Shown here piece by piece: positions 7,267-9,019 of a DNA stretch of 9,019 nucleotides (within the stretch, counting starts at the first letter, position 1; each line of letters starts with the position of its first letter). The DNA comes from Desulfobacterales bacterium (GTDB taxonomy: Bacteria; Desulfobacterota; Desulfobacteria; Desulfobacterales; Desulfosalsimonadaceae), in the NCBI GenBank assembly GCA_029933295.1, contig JAOZOL010000027.1:7738-16756 (forward strand). Reading direction: 5' to 3'. The notes below the pieces were generated by a model. It was not told the origin of the DNA and did not search any database. It saw nothing but the letters and a program-made list of their open reading frames with translations. The translations under genes were made by a program, and so were the position numbers.

Positions 7267-8505
7267 ATGAATGAAACACCATTGATTCCCGCAGGTGTTA
7301 AACGCTGCTCAAAATGGCAATTTTCCCTCTGGATGGCGGCAGTAACAGCCGTTTTGCTGTGGGGCGTTTATGCCATGTTTCTCATATGGTACAAAGGGTT
7401 GAACCAGACGAATATGAACAATGCATATGGATTTGCATTGTGGATATGGGCGGACCTGGCGGTCATCGCTTTGGGCGGCGGCGCATTTTTTTCCGGATTT
7501 TTAACCTATATCATCGGAAAAAAAGAGCTGAAAAATATCATCAACTTTGCGGTTATTATCGGGTTTATCTGTTATAGTTCAGCCCTGTTGATTCTGGCCA
7601 TTGATATCGGACAGCCGCTTCGAGGATGGTTTATTTTCTGGCACGCCAATGTTCACTCAATGCTCACGGAAGTGGCATTCTGCCTGTCATGTTACTTTGC
7701 AGTGCTGACCATTGAGTTTATCCCTTTAATCCTTGAAAACCCTAAAATAGACAAAGTGCCGTTCTTTCACCATCTGGGGCATAATATGCATGGAATTATG
7801 GCAATATTTGCCGCAACCGGAGTGTTTCTCTCCTTTTTTCATCAGGGCTCTTTAGGGGGGGTAGCCGGTGTCCTTTTCGGGCGGCCCTTTGCATTTCGGG
7901 AACACATTTTTATCTGGCCCTTTACATTTTTTCTGTTTACCTGGTCAGCTGCGGCATGCGGTCCGTGCTTTACCATTTTAGTTACCTGGATCACGGAAAA
8001 AATTACCCGGAAAAAACTGGTCAAAGACAGTGTTATTCAGCTTTTTGCTAAAATTTCAGGCTGGATGATCATCACATACATTATTGCCAAAACCATTGAC
8101 ACCCTTTACTGGGCATTTGTCACAGCGCCGGGCCTGGGATTTAAATTAATGGATTTTTATGCCAGCCCTACCTATAATATCGGCCTTCTGTTTACGGAAA
8201 TCGTGCTCTGTGGTTTTGTTCCAGGCCTTATTCTGATTACCAAACGCGGCCGGGAAAACTCCTTTTCATTAATGACAGCGGTGATTCTTGCAGTCATAGG
8301 GGTTTGCATCAATCGTTGGGTCATGGTGCTACAGGTCATGGCGGTTCCGGTATTATCATTTAACGAGTGGTACACGTATATGCCCAGCTGGCAGGAAATA
8401 GCCACGACGGTACTGCCGGTTGCATATGGACTTATTGTTATTTCTCTGGCATATCGATATTTGCCGGTATTTCCACAGGAAAAAGAATTAAACCCCATCG
8501 ATTAA
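7267..8505 (+). CDS. qrcD: Menaquinone reductase, integral membrane subunit QrcD (NrfD/PsrC family)
   Basis: This 412-residue membrane subunit is where menaquinone is expected to be reduced. I count ten transmembrane helices, at about 18-41, 56-83, 90-113, 132-156, 172-192, 211-236, 262-284, 302-325, 335-357 and 378-398. Ten matches the longer NrfD-like members; PsrC has eight. Family features include DLAVIALGGGAFFSG (63-77), IDIGQPLRGWFIFWHANVHS (112-131), and polar residues in or near helices (Asp63, Asp113, His126, His130, Glu135, Glu212, His213, Asp278, Glu311) that are candidates for quinone binding or proton uptake; I cannot say which ones act. It has no cofactor motif, as is usual. A strong AAGGAG ribosome site (7254-7259) fixes the start seven bases downstream. 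A seven-G run (7855-7861) lies inside the gene but the frame is intact. The 54-residue membrane protein follows after 24 bases. Confidence 0.92.
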   Translation: MNETPLIPAGVKRCSKWQFSLWMAAVTAVLLWGVYAMFLIWYKGLNQTNMNNAYGFALWIWADLAVIALGGGAFFSGFLTYIIGKKELKNIINFAVIIGFICYSSALLILAIDIGQPLRGWFIFWHANVHSMLTEVAFCLSCYFAVLTIEFIPLILENPKIDKVPFFHHLGHNMHGIMAIFAATGVFLSFFHQGSLGGVAGVLFGRPFAFREHIFIWPFTFFLFTWSAAACGPCFTILVTWITEKITRKKLVKDSVIQLFAKISGWMIITYIIAKTIDTLYWAFVTAPGLGFKLMDFYASPTYNIGLLFTEIVLCGFVPGLILITKRGRENSFSLMTAVILAVIGVCINRWVMVLQVMAVPVLSFNEWYTYMPSWQEIATTVLPVAYGLIVISLAYRYLPVFPQEKELNPID

Positions 8506-8529
8506 TCATTCGGTCAAGGAGGAAAATAT

Positions 8530-8694
8530 ATGTTTCCGTTTAGTTTTGAATGGGCCTGGGACATGTCACACATGGTCTTCATGGGAGGACTCTGGTATGC
8601 ATTATCCATCATCGGCGCAGGGCTGACATTCTGCATCATCAAGGCGGTAATTGATACCTCCCGGGACGGTAAACAGGAGCCCGACCACCATTAA
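8530..8694 (+). CDS. Small single-helix membrane protein, last gene of the qrc operon
   Basis: This frame encodes 54 residues (MFPFSFEWAWDMSH to QEPDHH). A very strong AAGGAGG ribosome site (8516-8522) lies seven bases before the ATG, and the start is 24 bases after the qrcD stop, before the operon terminator. The aromatic N-terminus (F2, F4, F6, W8, W10) and His14 precede one hydrophobic helix at about residues 15-40 (VFMGGLWYALSIIGAG and onward, with Cys35), followed by a polar tail containing K38, R45, K48 and a terminal His-His. The positive charges after the helix suggest an N-out, C-in orientation. I do not recognise a named family. By position and topology it could be a small accessory subunit that stabilises QrcD or assists its assembly. 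Chance is unlikely given the ribosome site, the codon-like composition and the helix. Its function is unknown. Confidence 0.8.
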   Translation: MFPFSFEWAWDMSHMVFMGGLWYALSIIGAGLTFCIIKAVIDTSRDGKQEPDHH

Positions 8695-8724
8695 CCAGTC
8701 CTGACTTTAAAAAATAAATACTGT

Positions 8725-8769
8725 AAAAAAGCGTTGTCTTGTGTCATAAAGAAGGCAGCGCTTTTTTTT
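8725..8769 (+). terminator. Rho-independent terminator of the qrc operon
   Basis: GCGTTGTCTT (8731-8740) pairs with AAGGCAGCGC (8752-8761) over ten base pairs including two G-U wobbles, with an 11-base loop, followed by T8 (8762-8769). A six-A run (8725-8730) mirrors the T tract, so the hairpin may also work for transcription from the other side. It lies 30 bases after the small gene's stop and closes the five-gene operon. Confidence 0.88.
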
Positions 8770-8773
8770 CATT

Positions 8774-8897
8774 GATGGCTTCGTAAAAAAGTCCAATTTC
8801 TGCGTTGCGCTGCATCCCTCATCACTGCGGAGTACGAAAAGTACGCCTCATTCTTCGGGATTTGCGACGCCTTGAACTTGAACTTCCAACGAACTGA
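8774..8897. repeat. Long imperfect palindrome, probably a dispersed intergenic repeat
   Basis: The segment folds back on itself almost end to end. Nested pairings are TTCGT 8780-8784 with ACGAA 8889-8893, AAGT 8789-8792 with ACTT 8882-8885, GCGTTGC 8802-8808 with GCGACGC 8864-8870 (one wobble), ATCCC 8814-8818 with GGGAT 8857-8861, and GTAC 8832-8835 with GTAC 8841-8844 around a GAAAA tip (8836-8840). It contains no gene. The style (an end like GGCTTCGTAAAAA, then TGCGTTGCGCTGCATCCC and a GTACGAAAAGTAC tip) resembles repeats that I recall occurring many times between genes in Desulfobacteraceae genomes. That recollection is unverified here. It begins just after the operon terminator, a typical place for such elements. 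Confidence 0.6.
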
Positions 8898-8932
8898 GTC
8901 TCCATATTAAATGTAGTTGACCAAGTTCGTTG
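8887..8932. repeat. Exact 9-base inverted repeat at the right side of the palindrome
   Basis: CAACGAACT (8887-8895) is exactly complementary to AGTTCGTTG (8924-8932), with a 28-base AT-rich spacer. The left arm overlaps the right end of the long palindrome, so two alternative foldings compete for the same bases. This may mark a second element abutting the first. Confidence 0.5.
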
Positions 8933-9019
8933 CATAAACAGTGGTGAAACGTCACCATGAAAAGCTTTTTACTTTGCCATCCCAAATTTGACTTCCAAAT
9001 AACTCATTCATAAACATTT
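8898..9019. other. Gene-free tail with a small hairpin and a degenerate repeat of the palindrome end
   Basis: No coding frame of note is present. GTGGTGA (8941-8947) pairs with TCACCAT (8952-8958) around AACG, but there is no T tract directly after it, so it is not a convincing terminator. ACTTCCAA-nn-AACTnA at 8991-9006 repeats the palindrome edge at 8882-8897, and AAATTTGACTT (8984-8994) is complementary at 10 of 11 positions to AAGTCCAATTT (8789-8799). These suggest that the repeat element extends to about 9006. Confidence 0.45.

Noticed and set aside
7855..7861. Seven-G run in qrcD as a phase-variable frameshift site
   Set aside because: The run is short, the frame is intact across it, and a switchable core respiratory subunit is unlikely.
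8941..8958. Hairpin GTGGTGA/TCACCAT as a second terminator
   Set aside because: It is followed by ATGAAAAGC and not by a T run, and no gene precedes it after the operon terminator.

Overview
The window looks like chromosome from a sulfate-reducing deltaproteobacterium (Desulfobacterota), most likely Desulfobacteraceae such as Desulfobacter, Desulfobacula or a relative. The main reasons are a complete qrcABCD-type cluster, a moderate GC content with AT-rich intergenic DNA, system II cytochrome c maturation genes, and a palindromic intergenic repeat of a style I associate with these genomes. The family assignment rests on my memory of protein families, not on a search.

Layout: (1) 23-643, minus strand: an LpoB-like outer-membrane lipoprotein, the only gene on that strand. 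(2) 644-1019: a 376-base divergent intergenic region with no gene. It holds a compact set of three hairpins enclosed by a possible long-range stem (about 723-842) that looks like a structured RNA element, and a weak candidate promoter for the next gene. (3) 1020-3254, plus strand: a two-gene cytochrome c maturation unit, ResB followed by CcsA/ResC, which together form the system II heme exporter and ligase. (4) 3278-3306: a sigma70-like promoter with a perfect -35 box, followed by a T9A7 tract. (5) 3368-8694: an operon of five genes. These encode a multiheme cytochrome c (QrcA), a Tat-exported molybdopterin-oxidoreductase-like subunit (QrcB), a 16-cysteine iron-sulfur subunit (QrcC), a ten-helix NrfD/PsrC-type quinone-site subunit (QrcD), and an undescribed 54-residue one-helix membrane protein. 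(6) 8725-8769: a strong intrinsic terminator. (7) about 8774-9006: a palindromic, gene-free repeat-like element.

How the genes work together: in sulfate reducers, Qrc takes electrons from periplasmic hydrogenases and formate dehydrogenases by way of type I cytochrome c3, and passes them through QrcA hemes and QrcC clusters to menaquinone at QrcD. This feeds the menaquinol-dependent part of sulfate respiration. ResB and CcsA just upstream would attach the hemes to QrcA and other periplasmic cytochromes. The adjacency makes physiological sense, although the perfect -35 box in front of qrcA suggests that qrc also has its own promoter.

The points most worth following up are: the small membrane protein as a possible extra Qrc subunit; an alanine in QrcB where related enzymes carry the molybdenum-ligating cysteine; only five CXXCH motifs in QrcA, a subunit reported as hexaheme in Desulfovibrio; the structured element at 723-842; and the palindromic repeat after the terminator. 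I see no tRNA, rRNA, CRISPR, transposase or defence gene.
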